Shown here: positions 1 through 8,983 of the stretch, one piece after another
How positions within the stretch are numbered: the first letter of the stretch is position 1
Layout of the letters: every line of letters starts with the position of its first letter
Assembly (NCBI RefSeq): GCF_019084045.1
Contig: NZ_JAHRED010000009.1
Location: 1-64,000 of the forward strand
DNA: 64,000 nucleotides
DNA from: Paeniglutamicibacter quisquiliarum
GTDB taxonomy: Bacteria > Actinomycetota > Actinomycetes > Actinomycetales > Micrococcaceae
Direction of reading: 5' to 3'
Notes under the pieces: model-generated
Database searches by the model: none
The model's input: the letters and a program-made list of their open reading frames with translations, nothing else
Told to the model about the DNA's origin: nothing
Position numbers and translations under genes: made by a program

Positions 1-257
1 TCCAGGGCCAGCGCGGCGGCGGCCAGCACCTGCTGCACGCTGGGCACCCCGGAGGCCCGGAACACCTCGGTGCCCTCGCGGAGCACCACCAGCGTGGGGG
101 TCGAGAGGATGCCGGCGGACTCGGACTCCTCGAGGTTCGAGGGCACGTCCACTTCCCGGAAGCGCGCCTGCGGCAGCAGCTTTTCGGCGTTCCCGAGGAC
201 GGAACGGGCACGCACGCAGGGTGCGCAGAAGGCGGAGGTGTAGAGCACGAGTTCCAT
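1..257 (-). CDS. Thioredoxin/glutaredoxin-like protein (3' end cut by window)
   Basis: The visible 85 residues begin MELVLYTSAFCAPCVRAR, giving a CAPC dithiol motif at residues 11-14 directly after the first beta strand, followed by a strand ending in EVDVP and the STPTLVV segment with the cis-proline typical of thioredoxin folds. It is probably a small cytoplasmic thiol-disulfide reductase. The C-terminus lies beyond the left edge, so its full length is unknown. It is divergent from the next gene with about 110 bases between them, in which I see no clear operator. The start is the ATG that puts the CxxC at the usual distance from the N-terminus. The exact thioredoxin subfamily cannot be settled. 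Confidence 0.75.
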   Translation of the reverse strand, partial: MELVLYTSAFCAPCVRARSVLGNAEKLLPQARFREVDVPSNLEESESAGILSTPTLVVLREGTEVFRASGVPSVQQVLAAAALAL

Positions 258-369
258 TACCGGGTACAACCGATGCCGGACCCATTCGATTCCCGCGGGC
301 CACCCGTTGCGCCGCAGGGATCCCGGGAGGATCATCTGACCCAACACCAATTGAACGGGGCGAGGGACG

Positions 370-957
370 ATGAGAAGCACCATCACGGGAGCAGCCGCCG
401 GACTGGCATGGTCGGCAACGATGCGCATCTACATGAAGCACCTCGTCGCCGACGGCTCGCGGATCAACGTCCGGAACACCATGCTGGGGATCATGCTTCC
501 CGGGGCGGCCACCGGCGCGTTGCTGGCACACAGCGCCGAGCTGCGGGCGGCGAACCCGGGGCGAAACCTCGACTTGTATTCGGCCAGCCCGCTGGTTTTC
601 ACGGCCTGCACCCTGCCGCTGCCCGGGATCATGCGCAAGCTCATTGAAACGGGGGAGGGATCCAACGCCATCGCAACCCCCTTGCTGGGCATGGCCGGCG
701 GCATGGTGTTGGCCGGCCGCGGTCCGCTCTGGGCACGGATCGCGGCGGGCACCGTCGTTGCCGGGCACATTCCGCTCTTGGCGGTTATCGGTCCGAAGTT
801 CTTTTTGCCGTCCCCGCCCACCCCGCGCGAACGCGTGGATTTCGCCGTGAACAACCTGGTCTACGCTGCCTGCATGGCGGCGTTGGCCGCCGCATGCGCC
901 ATTCCCTTGCGCCGCGGCCGCCCCGATCCGGCCGGCCCGGGGCAGCCGCCGCTCTAG
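370..957 (+). CDS. Hypothetical membrane protein, 195 aa
   Basis: I do not recognise this protein. It has several hydrophobic segments (roughly residues 38-53, 72-84, 101-115, 120-140 and 160-178), so it is probably an integral membrane protein with four or five spans. The N-terminus is positively charged, and the C-terminus is a short Arg/Pro-rich cytoplasmic-looking tail. A purine-rich GAGGG precedes the ATG at a workable distance. It stands alone between a thioredoxin-like gene on the other strand and an ABC transporter pair, with about 115 bases before the latter, so co-transcription is possible but not shown. No catalytic motif is visible. Confidence 0.6.
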   Translation: MRSTITGAAAGLAWSATMRIYMKHLVADGSRINVRNTMLGIMLPGAATGALLAHSAELRAANPGRNLDLYSASPLVFTACTLPLPGIMRKLIETGEGSNAIATPLLGMAGGMVLAGRGPLWARIAAGTVVAGHIPLLAVIGPKFFLPSPPTPRERVDFAVNNLVYAACMAALAAACAIPLRRGRPDPAGPGQPPL

Positions 958-1071
958 CCCCGCCCGCCCCCGGTCTCCACATGCGGTCTCCGCCCTGGGT
1001 AGGAGAGGCGCGCCCGACAACTCATCACCTGCTCCGATGCCCCGCGGTCGCGGCCTTGAAAAACTGGTGGC

Positions 1072-1866
1072 ATGATCGACGCAAATCCCGCACCCCACCC
1101 CGCCGCCGACCTGGCGGTCCACCCCTCGCCGGCGCCCGTGCTCTCCGCCCGGGCCCTGCGCCGCGCCTATGGATCGACCCTGGCGCTCGACGGCGTGGAC
1201 CTGGACATCCGCGCCGGAGAGTCGGTGGCCATCATGGGTCCCTCGGGCTCCGGCAAGTCCACGCTGCTGCACACGCTGGCCGGCATCGAACGCCCGGACT
1301 CCGGCTCGGTGCTCTTCACCCCGGCCAACGGCGCGGCGCGGGAGGTCACCTCGCTGGGGGAAACCGAACGCTCCGCGCTGCGCCGCGGGTCCTTCGGCTT
1401 CGTCTTCCAGTCCGGGCTGTTGATCCCGGAGCTCACCGCCGTGGAAAACGTGGCGCTGGCACTGATGGTCAACGGGACCCCGCGCGCCGCCGCGATGCCC
1501 CGGGCCGCCGAATGGCTGGCAGCGCTGGGACTTGGCGGCCTGGAGGAACGCCGCATCGGCCAGCTGTCCGGCGGGCAGGCCCAGCGCGTGGCCATTGCCC
1601 GCGCCCAGGTCACCGGCGCGCAGGTGACCTTTGCCGACGAACCGACCGGCGCACTGGATTCGGGCACCGGGGCCGAGGTCCTGGCGATCCTGATGGATTC
1701 CACCGTCGGACGCGGGAACACCCTGGTCATGGTGACCCACGATGCCGAGGTTGCCGCACGCTGCGACCGGACCATCCGGCTGCGCGACGGACGCATACTT
1801 GCCGGGCACGATCCGGCCCCCGCCGCCGGAAGCCCGCGAACCGCGATCCCGGGAACGGCCAAGTGA
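1072..1866 (+). CDS. ABC transporter ATP-binding protein (LolD/MacB type)
   Basis: A 264-residue ABC ATPase. Walker A is GPSGSGKST near residues 56-64, the signature is LSGGQAQRV near 164-172, and Walker B ends in ADEPTGALD near 185-193. The DEPTGALD wording and the short post-Walker B segment are typical of the MacB/LolD/FtsE group, which works with FtsX-type permeases and often extrudes lipids, peptides or antibiotics or supports envelope functions. The stop overlaps the start of the next gene (ATGA), so the two are translationally coupled and form one transporter. The N-terminal 25 residues are Pro/Ala-rich and outside the conserved domain. The substrate cannot be inferred. Confidence 0.9.
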   Translation: MIDANPAPHPAADLAVHPSPAPVLSARALRRAYGSTLALDGVDLDIRAGESVAIMGPSGSGKSTLLHTLAGIERPDSGSVLFTPANGAAREVTSLGETERSALRRGSFGFVFQSGLLIPELTAVENVALALMVNGTPRAAAMPRAAEWLAALGLGGLEERRIGQLSGGQAQRVAIARAQVTGAQVTFADEPTGALDSGTGAEVLAILMDSTVGRGNTLVMVTHDAEVAARCDRTIRLRDGRILAGHDPAPAAGSPRTAIPGTAK

Positions 1867-3194
1867 TGAGCGCGCTGTCCCTGGCCTGGATGCTGGGCCG
1901 GCCCGGCCGCGGGCGCCGCGCCCCGCTGCTGCTGACCATGGGGGCCTACGCCCTGGTCTCCGCGCTGGTGCTCACCGTCACCGCCGGCGCGCTGTCCTTC
2001 ACCCGCGTGGACAACGAGTTGACCGGCATGTACCTGATGCTGGCCGGGCTCGCGGTGGTGCTGCTGCTGGTTCCGTTGGCTGTGCTCGGCGCGGCCGCCG
2101 CCCGGCTCTCGGCCCGCAGCCAGGACACCCGGCTGTCCACCGTCCGCCTGCTCGGAGGCACCCCGTCGCTGGTCGTGGGCATCACCATCCTCGAATCCAG
2201 CGCCACCGCCCTGGCCGGGGCCCTGGGCGGGGTGCTGCTCTACGCCGCCGCCGCTCCGGCGGTCGGTACGGTGCATTTCCAGGGCTCGGCCATCGGGTCC
2301 GCGATGTGGCTGGCCCCGGGGATCGTCGCCCTGGTGGTGGCGGCCGTGGCGCTCATCGCCGCGATCTCGGCGGCGGTGGGCCTGCGCAAGGTCATCGTCT
2401 CCCCGCTGGGCGTGCGCAACCGCACCACCACCCCGAAGCCGCGCTGGATCCGCGCGGTGGTCGTCGCGGCCCTGATCGCGCTGGTGTCCCTGGCCTTTTC
2501 GATGCTCTCGGCCTTCCCGTCCCTGGCCGTCATCCTTGCCGTGTTGCTCGGCGGCTTCGCGCTGGGCCTGGGCGCGCTGAACCTGGTGGGCCCGTGGGCC
2601 GTGAAGGTCATCGGCAACGCCAAGCTCAGGAAGGCCGAAGCCCCGGCCGACCTGCTGGCCGCCCGGATGATCCTGGAAAACCCGGCGCAGGCCTGGCGGC
2701 AGGTCTCCGGCGTCGCGATGACCAGCTTCGTCGCGGTCGTCGGCGGCAGCGGCGCGGCGCTGATGAATACGGCGGGTGCCGGGTCCGACCCCGGCAGCCC
2801 GGACGCGTTGCTGGCCGCCGACGTGATGACCGGCGTGCTGATCACCTTGGTCGCCTCGTTCATCTCGGTGGCCTGCTCCACGGCCATCACCCAGGCCGCT
2901 GCCACCCTGGATCGGGCCGACCTGTACTCCGGACTCCACCGGCTGGGCCTGGAACGGGCCACCATGGAAAAGGCACGCGTCGGCTCCGTGATGGCCCCGG
3001 TCATCGGGGTGGGGGCCGGAGCGGTCATCGTCAGCGGCGTGCTGGTCTTCCCGCTGGCGGGCATGGCCGTCATCGTCGCCCCGATCTCGGTGGGCATCAT
3101 CCTGCTGACGCTGCTGGCCGGGGTGCTGGCGGTGCGCGGTGCCGTGGCCCTGACGGCCCCCGGCGGCGTGCCGAGGCCGGGAAACTCCGGCTAG
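1866..3194 (+). CDS. FtsX-like ABC transporter permease
   Basis: This 442-residue hydrophobic protein is the membrane partner of the preceding ATPase. It has a first membrane segment near residues 20-42, a second group near 55-75, a glycine-rich motif RLLGGTPSLV near 95-104 that resembles the FtsX coupling region, and further membrane segments to the C-terminus. The arrangement looks like a duplicated FtsX-like unit with two halves of about four segments. Its ATG overlaps the upstream TGA, which fixes the start. It ends shortly before a bidirectional terminator shared with a convergent permease gene. A role in export or envelope maintenance is inferred from family alone. Confidence 0.85.
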   Translation: MSALSLAWMLGRPGRGRRAPLLLTMGAYALVSALVLTVTAGALSFTRVDNELTGMYLMLAGLAVVLLLVPLAVLGAAAARLSARSQDTRLSTVRLLGGTPSLVVGITILESSATALAGALGGVLLYAAAAPAVGTVHFQGSAIGSAMWLAPGIVALVVAAVALIAAISAAVGLRKVIVSPLGVRNRTTTPKPRWIRAVVVAALIALVSLAFSMLSAFPSLAVILAVLLGGFALGLGALNLVGPWAVKVIGNAKLRKAEAPADLLAARMILENPAQAWRQVSGVAMTSFVAVVGGSGAALMNTAGAGSDPGSPDALLAADVMTGVLITLVASFISVACSTAITQAAATLDRADLYSGLHRLGLERATMEKARVGSVMAPVIGVGAGAVIVSGVLVFPLAGMAVIVAPISVGIILLTLLAGVLAVRGAVALTAPGGVPRPGNSG

Positions 3195-3217
3195 GGGCGG
3201 CAGGAACCCACTAGAAA

Positions 3218-3281
3218 CGCCGCTGCCCGGGCACCGTGAATCGGTGCCCGGGCAGCGTGAATCGGTGCCCGGGCAGCGGCG
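3218..3281. terminator. Bidirectional terminator with a third alternative arm
   Basis: Perfect 18-base inverted arms lie at 3218-3235 and 3264-3281. Between them is a second copy of the right arm core (GGTGCCCGGGCAGC at 3243-3256), created by a 21-base tandem duplication (3235-3255 and 3256-3276). The left arm can therefore pair with either copy. It separates two convergent genes, so termination in both directions is the likely role. A long T tract is absent, as is common in high-GC actinobacteria. Confidence 0.75.
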
Positions 3282-3293
3282 TGTGCGCGGCGT

Positions 3294-4760
3294 CTACTTC
3301 CGGAAGCCGTCCCAGCCTGCGGCGAGCTTCGAGTGCCGGCGCCCGTAGCCCAGGTAGATTGCCGCGCCGACGACCATCCACACCCCGAAGACCACCCAGG
3401 TGGTCACCCCGAGGTTGGCCATCAGGTACCCGCAGAACAGGATCGCCAGGATCGGGGTCAGCGGGTAGAGCGGCACCTTGAAGGTGCGCGGCAGCTCCGG
3501 CTGGGTGCGGCGCAGGATGATCACCGCCAGGGACACCAGCGAGAACGCGAAGAGCGTGCCGATGGACGTCGCGTCGGCCAGCTGGCCCAGCGGCACCAGG
3601 CCCGCGACCAGGGCCACGGCTCCGCCGGTGATCCAGGTGCCGGCCACCGGTGCCCCGTTGCGCGGGGAGATGCGGCCGAAGACCGCCGGCACCATGCCGT
3701 CGCGGCTCATCGCCACCAGGATGCGGGTCTGCCCGTAGAGCACGGTGATCACGATGGAGACGATGGCCAGGACCGCTCCGGCGGCAAAGAGCAGCGCCAC
3801 CCAGCCCTGCCCGGTGACCTCCTCGAGCAGCTGGACCAGCGCGGCGGACTTGCCCTCGAACCAGGTCCACTGGCGGGCACCGATCGCGGAGACCGCCACC
3901 AGGATGTACAGCGCGGTGATGATGACCATCGACAGCACGATGGCCCGCGGGAGGTCGCGCTGCGGGTTCTTCGCCTCCTCGCCGGCGGTGGAGGCCGCAT
4001 CGAAGCCGATGTAGGAGAAGAACAGGCGGGCGGCCGCCGCGGAGACCCCGGCTGTGCCCATGGGCAGCAGCGGGTCGAAGTTCCCGGAGGTGAACGCGCT
4101 GAAGGCGATGACGATGAAGAAGAGAAGCACGGCGATCTTGATGAACACCAGCACGGTGTTGACCACGGCGGATTCGCGGGTGCCGCGCACCAGCAGCACC
4201 GTGGCAAACAGGACGATCAGCAGGGCGGGGATGTTGAACACCCCGCCGTCGGTGCCCGGGGGATTGGTCAGCGCGGCGGGCAGGTCAAGACCCAGCGAGC
4301 GGGCCATCTCGTTGAGGTATTCGCCGGCTCCCACCGCGATCGCCGCAACGGAGACCGCGTACTCGAGCACCAGGCACCACCCGCAGATCCAGGCCAGTCC
4401 CTCGCCCATGGTCGCGTACGTGTAGGTGTAGCTGGACCCGGAGACGGGCACGGCGCCGGCCATTTCCGCGTAGGACAGCGCGGCGAAGAGCGCGGCGAGC
4501 CCGGCGATGGCGAAGGAGATCCAGACGGCGGGCCCGGCCATCGGCACGGAGGAGGAGAGCACCACGAAGATGCCGGTGCCCAGGGTGGCGCCGACGCTGA
4601 TCATGGTCAGGTGCAGCAGCCCGAGCGTGCGGCGCAGCTTGGGACCGTCCCCGCTGCCGTTGCCGGCCTCGGCGATGAACGACTCGATGGGCTTGCGGGC
4701 GCCCAGTTGCTGGCGCAGTGTGGGCCTCGCGGTGCCCGATGCAATGTTTTGCGTGGTCAT
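3294..4760 (-). CDS. APC-family amino-acid permease (cationic amino-acid transporter type)
   Basis: A 488-residue integral membrane protein of the amino acid-polyamine-organocation superfamily. The first membrane segment carries GATLGTGIFV near residues 58-67, the substrate-backbone-binding signature, and the next ones contain LSYAEMAGAVPVSGSSYTY near 95-113, strongly typical of the CAT/YhdG subgroup. About twelve to fourteen hydrophobic segments follow. It probably imports an amino acid, perhaps a basic one, by proton symport or exchange. It lies downstream of the siderophore operon on the same strand but is separated by about 236 bases, so it likely has its own promoter. Substrate is inference. 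Confidence 0.88.
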   Translation of the reverse strand: MTTQNIASGTARPTLRQQLGARKPIESFIAEAGNGSGDGPKLRRTLGLLHLTMISVGATLGTGIFVVLSSSVPMAGPAVWISFAIAGLAALFAALSYAEMAGAVPVSGSSYTYTYATMGEGLAWICGWCLVLEYAVSVAAIAVGAGEYLNEMARSLGLDLPAALTNPPGTDGGVFNIPALLIVLFATVLLVRGTRESAVVNTVLVFIKIAVLLFFIVIAFSAFTSGNFDPLLPMGTAGVSAAAARLFFSYIGFDAASTAGEEAKNPQRDLPRAIVLSMVIITALYILVAVSAIGARQWTWFEGKSAALVQLLEEVTGQGWVALLFAAGAVLAIVSIVITVLYGQTRILVAMSRDGMVPAVFGRISPRNGAPVAGTWITGGAVALVAGLVPLGQLADATSIGTLFAFSLVSLAVIILRRTQPELPRTFKVPLYPLTPILAILFCGYLMANLGVTTWVVFGVWMVVGAAIYLGYGRRHSKLAAGWDGFRK

Positions 4761-4996
4761 GCATAAATCTTTGCATTATTCGGCGAGCTGCCGAGCGTTC
4801 CGGCCGTCCCGAATGACCCTCGAAATGATCGTTAAAGTGCAGGTCAAATAGCGAATCGTCGAAGTCTCGGGAATCGCCGTCTGTGGCTAAACTTACCCCG
4901 CGGACAGCGGAGCCCGGGCGCTGAAACACTCACCACGATGAATTGTTTTGCATCGGGGTGCGGACGTGGATCGCCGGGGCACCGGGGTGCGGCGGC

Positions 4997-5755
4997 TCAG
5001 GCGAAGTACACGCCGATCCGGTTGCCGTCGATCTCCTCGATGCGGATGTCGATGTCGTACACGTCGCGCAGCACGTCCCCGGTCATGATCTCCGCCGGGG
5101 TCCCCTGGTGCACCAGCACGCCCTCGCGCATGGCCAGGATGGTGTCGGAGTAGCAGGAGGCGAAGTTGATGTCGTGGATGACGATGACCACCGTCTTGCC
5201 CAACTCGTCGGCCAGCCGGCGGATCATGCGCATCATCTCCACCGAGTGCTTCATGTCCAGGTTGTTCAGCGGCTCGTCGAGCAGCAGGTAGTCGGTGTCC
5301 TGGGCCAGCACCATGGCGATGTAGGCGCGCTGGCGCTGCCCGCCGGAGAGCTCGTCCAGGAAGCGGTCGGCCAGCTGCGTCAGGTCCAGCTGCTCCATGG
5401 CGGCAAGGATGTGCTTCTCGTCCTGCGCGGTGGGGTGTCCGCCGGAGTGGGGGAAGCGGCCGAAGCCCACCAGGTCGCGCACGCGCAGGCGCATGGTGAT
5501 GTGGTTTTCCTGCCGCAGGATCGCCATCGACTTGGCCAGCTGCTTGCTGGGGGTGCGCCCGATGTCCAGGCCGGCGATCGACACGGCACCTGAATCCATC
5601 GGGACCAGCCGCGAAATCAGCGAGAGCAGCGTGGACTTGCCCGCGCCGTTGGGGCCGATGATGGAGGTGACCCCGCCGGCGGGGATGGTGGTGCTCACGG
5701 CATCCACCACGGTGGTCCCGGAGTAGGACTTGGTCACCGAATCAATGCAAATCAC
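4997..5755 (-). CDS. Ferric-siderophore ABC transporter ATP-binding protein
   Basis: A 252-residue FecE/FepC-like ATPase. Walker A is GPNGAGKST near residues 36-44, the signature is [13 protein letters not shown] near 138-150, and Walker B is LLLDEPLNNLD near 159-169. The start is a GTG whose last bases overlap the TGA of the upstream permease gene, which is why the longer reading frame extending into the permease is rejected. It is the last gene of a minus-strand set of binding protein, two permeases and ATPase, the same order as Bacillus yclQNOP/fat-type catecholate and petrobactin-class importers. It energises iron-siderophore uptake. The actual siderophore is not determinable. Confidence 0.92.
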   Translation of the reverse strand: MICIDSVTKSYSGTTVVDAVSTTIPAGGVTSIIGPNGAGKSTLLSLISRLVPMDSGAVSIAGLDIGRTPSKQLAKSMAILRQENHITMRLRVRDLVGFGRFPHSGGHPTAQDEKHILAAMEQLDLTQLADRFLDELSGGQRQRAYIAMVLAQDTDYLLLDEPLNNLDMKHSVEMMRMIRRLADELGKTVVIVIHDINFASCYSDTILAMREGVLVHQGTPAEIMTGDVLRDVYDIDIRIEEIDGNRIGVYFA

Positions 5756-6801
5756 TTCAGGGAGCCCTTCAGCAGCAGGTAGAGGAACAGCAGTCCGCCG
5801 GCGAACTCGATGATCACGCTCAGCGCGGTCGCGAAGCCGAAGACGCGCTCGAGGACCAGCTGGCCGCCGATCAGCGTGATGGCCCCGAGCAGGCAGACGA
5901 TGGGAATCAGGGCGGCGTGCGAGAACTTGCGCACCATTTGGTAGGCCAGCGAGACCACCAGCAGCCCGAAGAAGGTCACCGGCCCCACCAGGGCGGTGGA
6001 GATCGCCACCAGGATCGAGCAGAGCACCAGCACCAGGGTGACGATACGCCGGTGGTCCACGCCCAGGTTCACGGCCGTGTCGCGCCCCAGGGCCAACACG
6101 TCGAAGGTCTTGCGCAGCTTCCACACCACGCCGGCCACCAGTGCCACGATGACCGCGGAGATAAGCAGCAGCACCGGGTCGACCTGGTTGAAGGAGGCGA
6201 AGAACAGATCCTGCAGCACGATGTATTCGCTCGGTTCCATCAAGCGCTGCAGCAGCGAGGAGAAGCCGCGGAAGAGCGTGCCGATGACGATGCCCACCAG
6301 CAGCATCAGGTGCAGCGAGCCGGTGCCTCCGGTGAACAGCCAGCGGTAGAGCAGCGCGGAGAACACGACCATCAGAACCACCTCGATGGCGAACTTCAGC
6401 GCCGGATCGGCGGTGAGCAGCGTGGAGGATCCCAGCACGAACACCAGCGCGGTCTGGATCAGGATGTACAACGCGTCGAACCCCATGATGGAGGGGGTCA
6501 GGATGCGGTTGGCCGTCACGGTCTGGAACATCAGCGTGGACAGGCCCACCGCGACGGCGACCACCAGCATGGCCCCGACGCGGATGCCGCGGCGGGTCAG
6601 TGCGTAGGAGAGGTTGCCGCGCAGCTCCAGGGTCATGAAGACCGCGATGCAGGCCACGGTGGCCAGCGCCATGACAATGATCAGCGTGCGCGGCGAAATG
6701 GTCTTCGGGGACAGCGAGCGCAGCGAGAAGCCGGTGCGCGCCCCGGCCGGACCCGGGCTCCGGGGGGCGGAAGCGGATGAGGGGGAGAGGGTCTTAGGCA
6801 T
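5752..6801 (-). CDS. Iron-siderophore ABC transporter permease (FecCD family, second)
   Basis: A 349-residue FecCD/BtuC-like permease. After an N-terminal Ser/Pro-rich extension there are nine to ten hydrophobic segments. The cytoplasmic coupling region reads LALGRDTAVNLGVDHRR, and the conserved segment VGPVTFFGLLVVSLAYQMV follows, both family hallmarks. The ATG chosen overlaps the last eight bases of the upstream permease gene; a start further upstream would intrude more deeply into that gene. It should form a heterodimeric channel with the adjacent permease, served by the downstream ATPase. Overlaps on both sides imply one transcript and coupled translation. Confidence 0.9.
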   Translation of the reverse strand: MPKTLSPSSASAPRSPGPAGARTGFSLRSLSPKTISPRTLIIVMALATVACIAVFMTLELRGNLSYALTRRGIRVGAMLVVAVAVGLSTLMFQTVTANRILTPSIMGFDALYILIQTALVFVLGSSTLLTADPALKFAIEVVLMVVFSALLYRWLFTGGTGSLHLMLLVGIVIGTLFRGFSSLLQRLMEPSEYIVLQDLFFASFNQVDPVLLLISAVIVALVAGVVWKLRKTFDVLALGRDTAVNLGVDHRRIVTLVLVLCSILVAISTALVGPVTFFGLLVVSLAYQMVRKFSHAALIPIVCLLGAITLIGGQLVLERVFGFATALSVIIEFAGGLLFLYLLLKGSLK

Positions 6802-7834
6802 TGCGTTTCCTGGTTCGCAGCAACAGGGCCAGGAAGATGGTGGCGCCAAGCACGCTCATCACCATGCCCACGGGGACCTCGTAGGGGAAGCGGATGGTGC
6901 GGCCGATGATGTCGCAGAGAAGCACGAAGCCGGCCCCGAAGAGAGCGGTCCAGGGCACGGCGCGGCGCAGGTTGTCGCCGAAGAGCAGCGAGACGATATT
7001 CGGCACGATCAGCCCCAGGAACGGCACGGCGCCCACGGTGGTGACGACCACGGCGGAGATCAGTGAGACGAGCACCAGTCCCAGGCGCATGATGGCCTTG
7101 TGGTTCATCCCCAGGTTGGTGGTGAAGTCGGCGCCCAGGCCCGCGACGGTGAACCTGTCGGCGGCCAGGTAGCCGGCCAGCGTGAGCGCGGCGACGATCC
7201 ACAGCAGCTCGTAGCGCCCGCGCAGGACGCCGGAGAAGTCGCCGATCATCCAGTTGCTCAATGTCTGGAGCAGGTCGTAGCGATAGGCGAAGAAGGTGGT
7301 CACCGAGCCGATGACCCCGCCGAGCATGATGCCCACGATGGGCACCAGCAGCGTGTTGCGGGCCGGCAGCCTGCCCAGCACCGCGAGGAAGAGCGCGGTG
7401 CCGCCGAGCGCGAACACACCGGCCACGCCCATCTTCAGCATGATCGGCGCCGCGGGAAGCGCGACGGTGACCACCAGGATGCCCAGCGTTGCCGACTCCA
7501 CGGTGCCCACGGTGGAGGGCTCGACGAAGCGGTTGCGCACCATCAGCTGCATGATCAGCCCTGCCACGGCCACCGCGGTTCCGGCAAGCACCACCGCCAG
7601 GGTGCGCGGGACCCTGGAGATCCACAGCAGGTCCCAGGCCTCGGCATCGCCTGCCAGCAGCTGCGGCAGGGTGACGTCGGAAACCCCGACGAACAGGCTC
7701 ACTGCCGCAAGCAAGAGCACAGCGACGGTGCCAAGCAGGAGCCAGGTGGTCTCCGCGGGTTTTCCGGGACGCCGAACGGCCACCGCGGGATCTTGCTCCG
7801 CGGCGGCCGGCCGGTTGAGTACTGGTGCGCTCAT
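6794..7834 (-). CDS. Iron-siderophore ABC transporter permease (FecCD family, first)
   Basis: A 346-residue permease with an N-terminal cytoplasmic stretch of about 30 residues, a first membrane segment near 30-50, and the family motif WISRVPRTLAVVLAGTAVA near 71-89. The conserved GAVPFLGLIVPNIV element lies in the C-terminal half. These are typical of the FecCD/FhuB group. It follows the binding-protein gene by 29 bases and overlaps the next permease gene, so all four genes are one operon. Together the two permeases form the inner-membrane path for the ferric siderophore. Confidence 0.9.
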   Translation of the reverse strand: MSAPVLNRPAAAEQDPAVAVRRPGKPAETTWLLLGTVAVLLLAAVSLFVGVSDVTLPQLLAGDAEAWDLLWISRVPRTLAVVLAGTAVAVAGLIMQLMVRNRFVEPSTVGTVESATLGILVVTVALPAAPIMLKMGVAGVFALGGTALFLAVLGRLPARNTLLVPIVGIMLGGVIGSVTTFFAYRYDLLQTLSNWMIGDFSGVLRGRYELLWIVAALTLAGYLAADRFTVAGLGADFTTNLGMNHKAIMRLGLVLVSLISAVVVTTVGAVPFLGLIVPNIVSLLFGDNLRRAVPWTALFGAGFVLLCDIIGRTIRFPYEVPVGMVMSVLGATIFLALLLRTRKRNA

Positions 7835-7863
7835 GGTGTTGGAGGTATCGGTTGAGGCGGTGC

Positions 7864-8808
7864 CTACAGGGCCGAGGAGATCTCGTCGATCATCCGTGCG
7901 GTGTTGTCCAGGCCGTAGCCGACCATGTACCAGGCGTTGGAATCCAGGTTGACGACCTTGTCGTTCTTGGCGGCGTTGGTGGACTTGACCAGCTCGTTGT
8001 CCAAGACGGCCGTGGCGGCCTCGCCGGAGGTGCCCATGGCAGAGTCGCGGTCCACGACGTAGAGCGTGTCGGGGTTGTTGGTCTTGAGGAACTCGAAGGA
8101 GATCGATTCGCCGTGTGATCCCTCGGACTTGATGTCGGCGACGGTGGCCACGCCCAGCACATCGTGGATCAGGCCGAAGCGCGAGCCCGCGCCGTAGGCG
8201 GTCAGCTCTCCGCCGGAGGTCATGATGATCAGGCCCTTGCCGGCGTTGGCACTCTTGGCCTTGGCGGCGGTGATCTTGGTGTCGAGTGCCGCGAGCTTCT
8301 CATCTACCTTGGAGTCGAGGTCGAAGATCGTACCCAGCTTGCCGGCCTGCTCCTTGAAGGACTCCAGCGGCTTGGTGGCATCCACGGTCAAGTCGACGGT
8401 GGGGGCGATCTTCGACAGTTCCTCATAGGCCGGGGCGGTGCGGCCGGTGATGATGATCAGGTCCGGGTTGCCGTTGGAGATCGCCTCGAAGTCGGGTTCC
8501 TTCATGGAACCGATCTTCGTGACGGAGGCGTCGTTGTACTTGGCCAGCGCCTCGGGGTACTTGGCCTCCGGAACGCCGTCGGCTTCAAGCCCGAGGGCCG
8601 TCATCGAGTCAAGCACGCCCAGGTCGAAGGTGTAGACGGTTTCGGGGTTGACCGGAACGTCGGTGGTTCCCTGCGCGTGGGTGATGCTGACAGTCTTGGC
8701 ATCGGCGGCATTCGCGCCGGCTTCGGTGGAGCCCCCGCAAGCGGTGAGTGCCAACAGGGATGCGCCGGCGGCAAATGCGCCAAGGACGACGCGAACAGGG
8801 GTCTTCAC
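7864..8808 (-). CDS. Siderophore-binding lipoprotein (FatB/YclQ-like)
   Basis: Starting from the GTG, the 314-residue product has a lysine/arginine N-terminus, a hydrophobic stretch and a lipobox LTAC placing the lipidated Cys at residue 24, so it is a membrane-anchored periplasmic-binding-type protein. The mature part carries the PBP2-like segments around DLGVLDSMTALGLEADGVP and PDLIIITGRTAPAYEELSKI, characteristic of the FatB/CeuE/YclQ cluster that binds catecholate or mixed siderophores. The GTG is preferred over an upstream ATG because GGAG lies nine bases before it and the lipobox then has normal spacing. It heads its operon and is preceded by an iron-box promoter. Confidence 0.9.
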   Translation of the reverse strand: MKTPVRVVLGAFAAGASLLALTACGGSTEAGANAADAKTVSITHAQGTTDVPVNPETVYTFDLGVLDSMTALGLEADGVPEAKYPEALAKYNDASVTKIGSMKEPDFEAISNGNPDLIIITGRTAPAYEELSKIAPTVDLTVDATKPLESFKEQAGKLGTIFDLDSKVDEKLAALDTKITAAKAKSANAGKGLIIMTSGGELTAYGAGSRFGLIHDVLGVATVADIKSEGSHGESISFEFLKTNNPDTLYVVDRDSAMGTSGEAATAVLDNELVKSTNAAKNDKVVNLDSNAWYMVGYGLDNTARMIDEISSAL

Positions 8809-8894
8809 GATGTTTAACTCCGATGGTGGGTGCGTGCCCGGGGCGTTCGGCAATTAGCGAAGCACCTCGTTGCGTAAATGAACTTGGTTCAAAC

Positions 8895-8922
8895 GCTATA
8901 GATAAGGCAGACCTATGAGCAA
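8895..8922 (-). promoter_or_regulatory. Iron-regulated promoter of the first siderophore operon
   Basis: Read on the minus strand, TTGCTC (8917-8922) and TATAGC (8895-8900) form -35 and -10 elements 16 bases apart. The spacer carries ATAGGTCTGCCTTAT, an imperfect match to the DtxR/IdeR iron box (consensus core TTAGGTTAGCCTAA). Repression by iron-loaded IdeR is the inferred regulation. The match is partial, so this is a candidate. Confidence 0.55.
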
Positions 8923-8967
8923 ACCCGACAACCTCCATGAGTTGTTGTAGCCGTCCGACCGGCAGGC

Positions 8968-8983
8968 AAGGGTAGCCTAATGA
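8968..8983. promoter_or_regulatory. Second DtxR/IdeR-like half-conserved iron box
   Basis: The sequence AAGGGTAGCCTAATGA, read on the other strand as TCATTAGGCTACCCTT, matches the TTAGGCTAACCTAA form of the iron box at most positions. It lies about 50 bases upstream of the siderophore promoter. It may be an additional IdeR site; no gene on the plus strand begins close enough to be its target. Confidence 0.4.

Noticed and set aside
1167-2939. 590-residue frame antisense to the FtsX-type ABC genes
   Set aside because: Low-complexity Gly/Arg/Gln composition typical of a reverse shadow of a high-GC gene; no domain and no ribosome site.
3235-3276. Short CRISPR-like direct repeat
   Set aside because: Only two adjoining copies without spacers, and both belong to a terminator between convergent genes.
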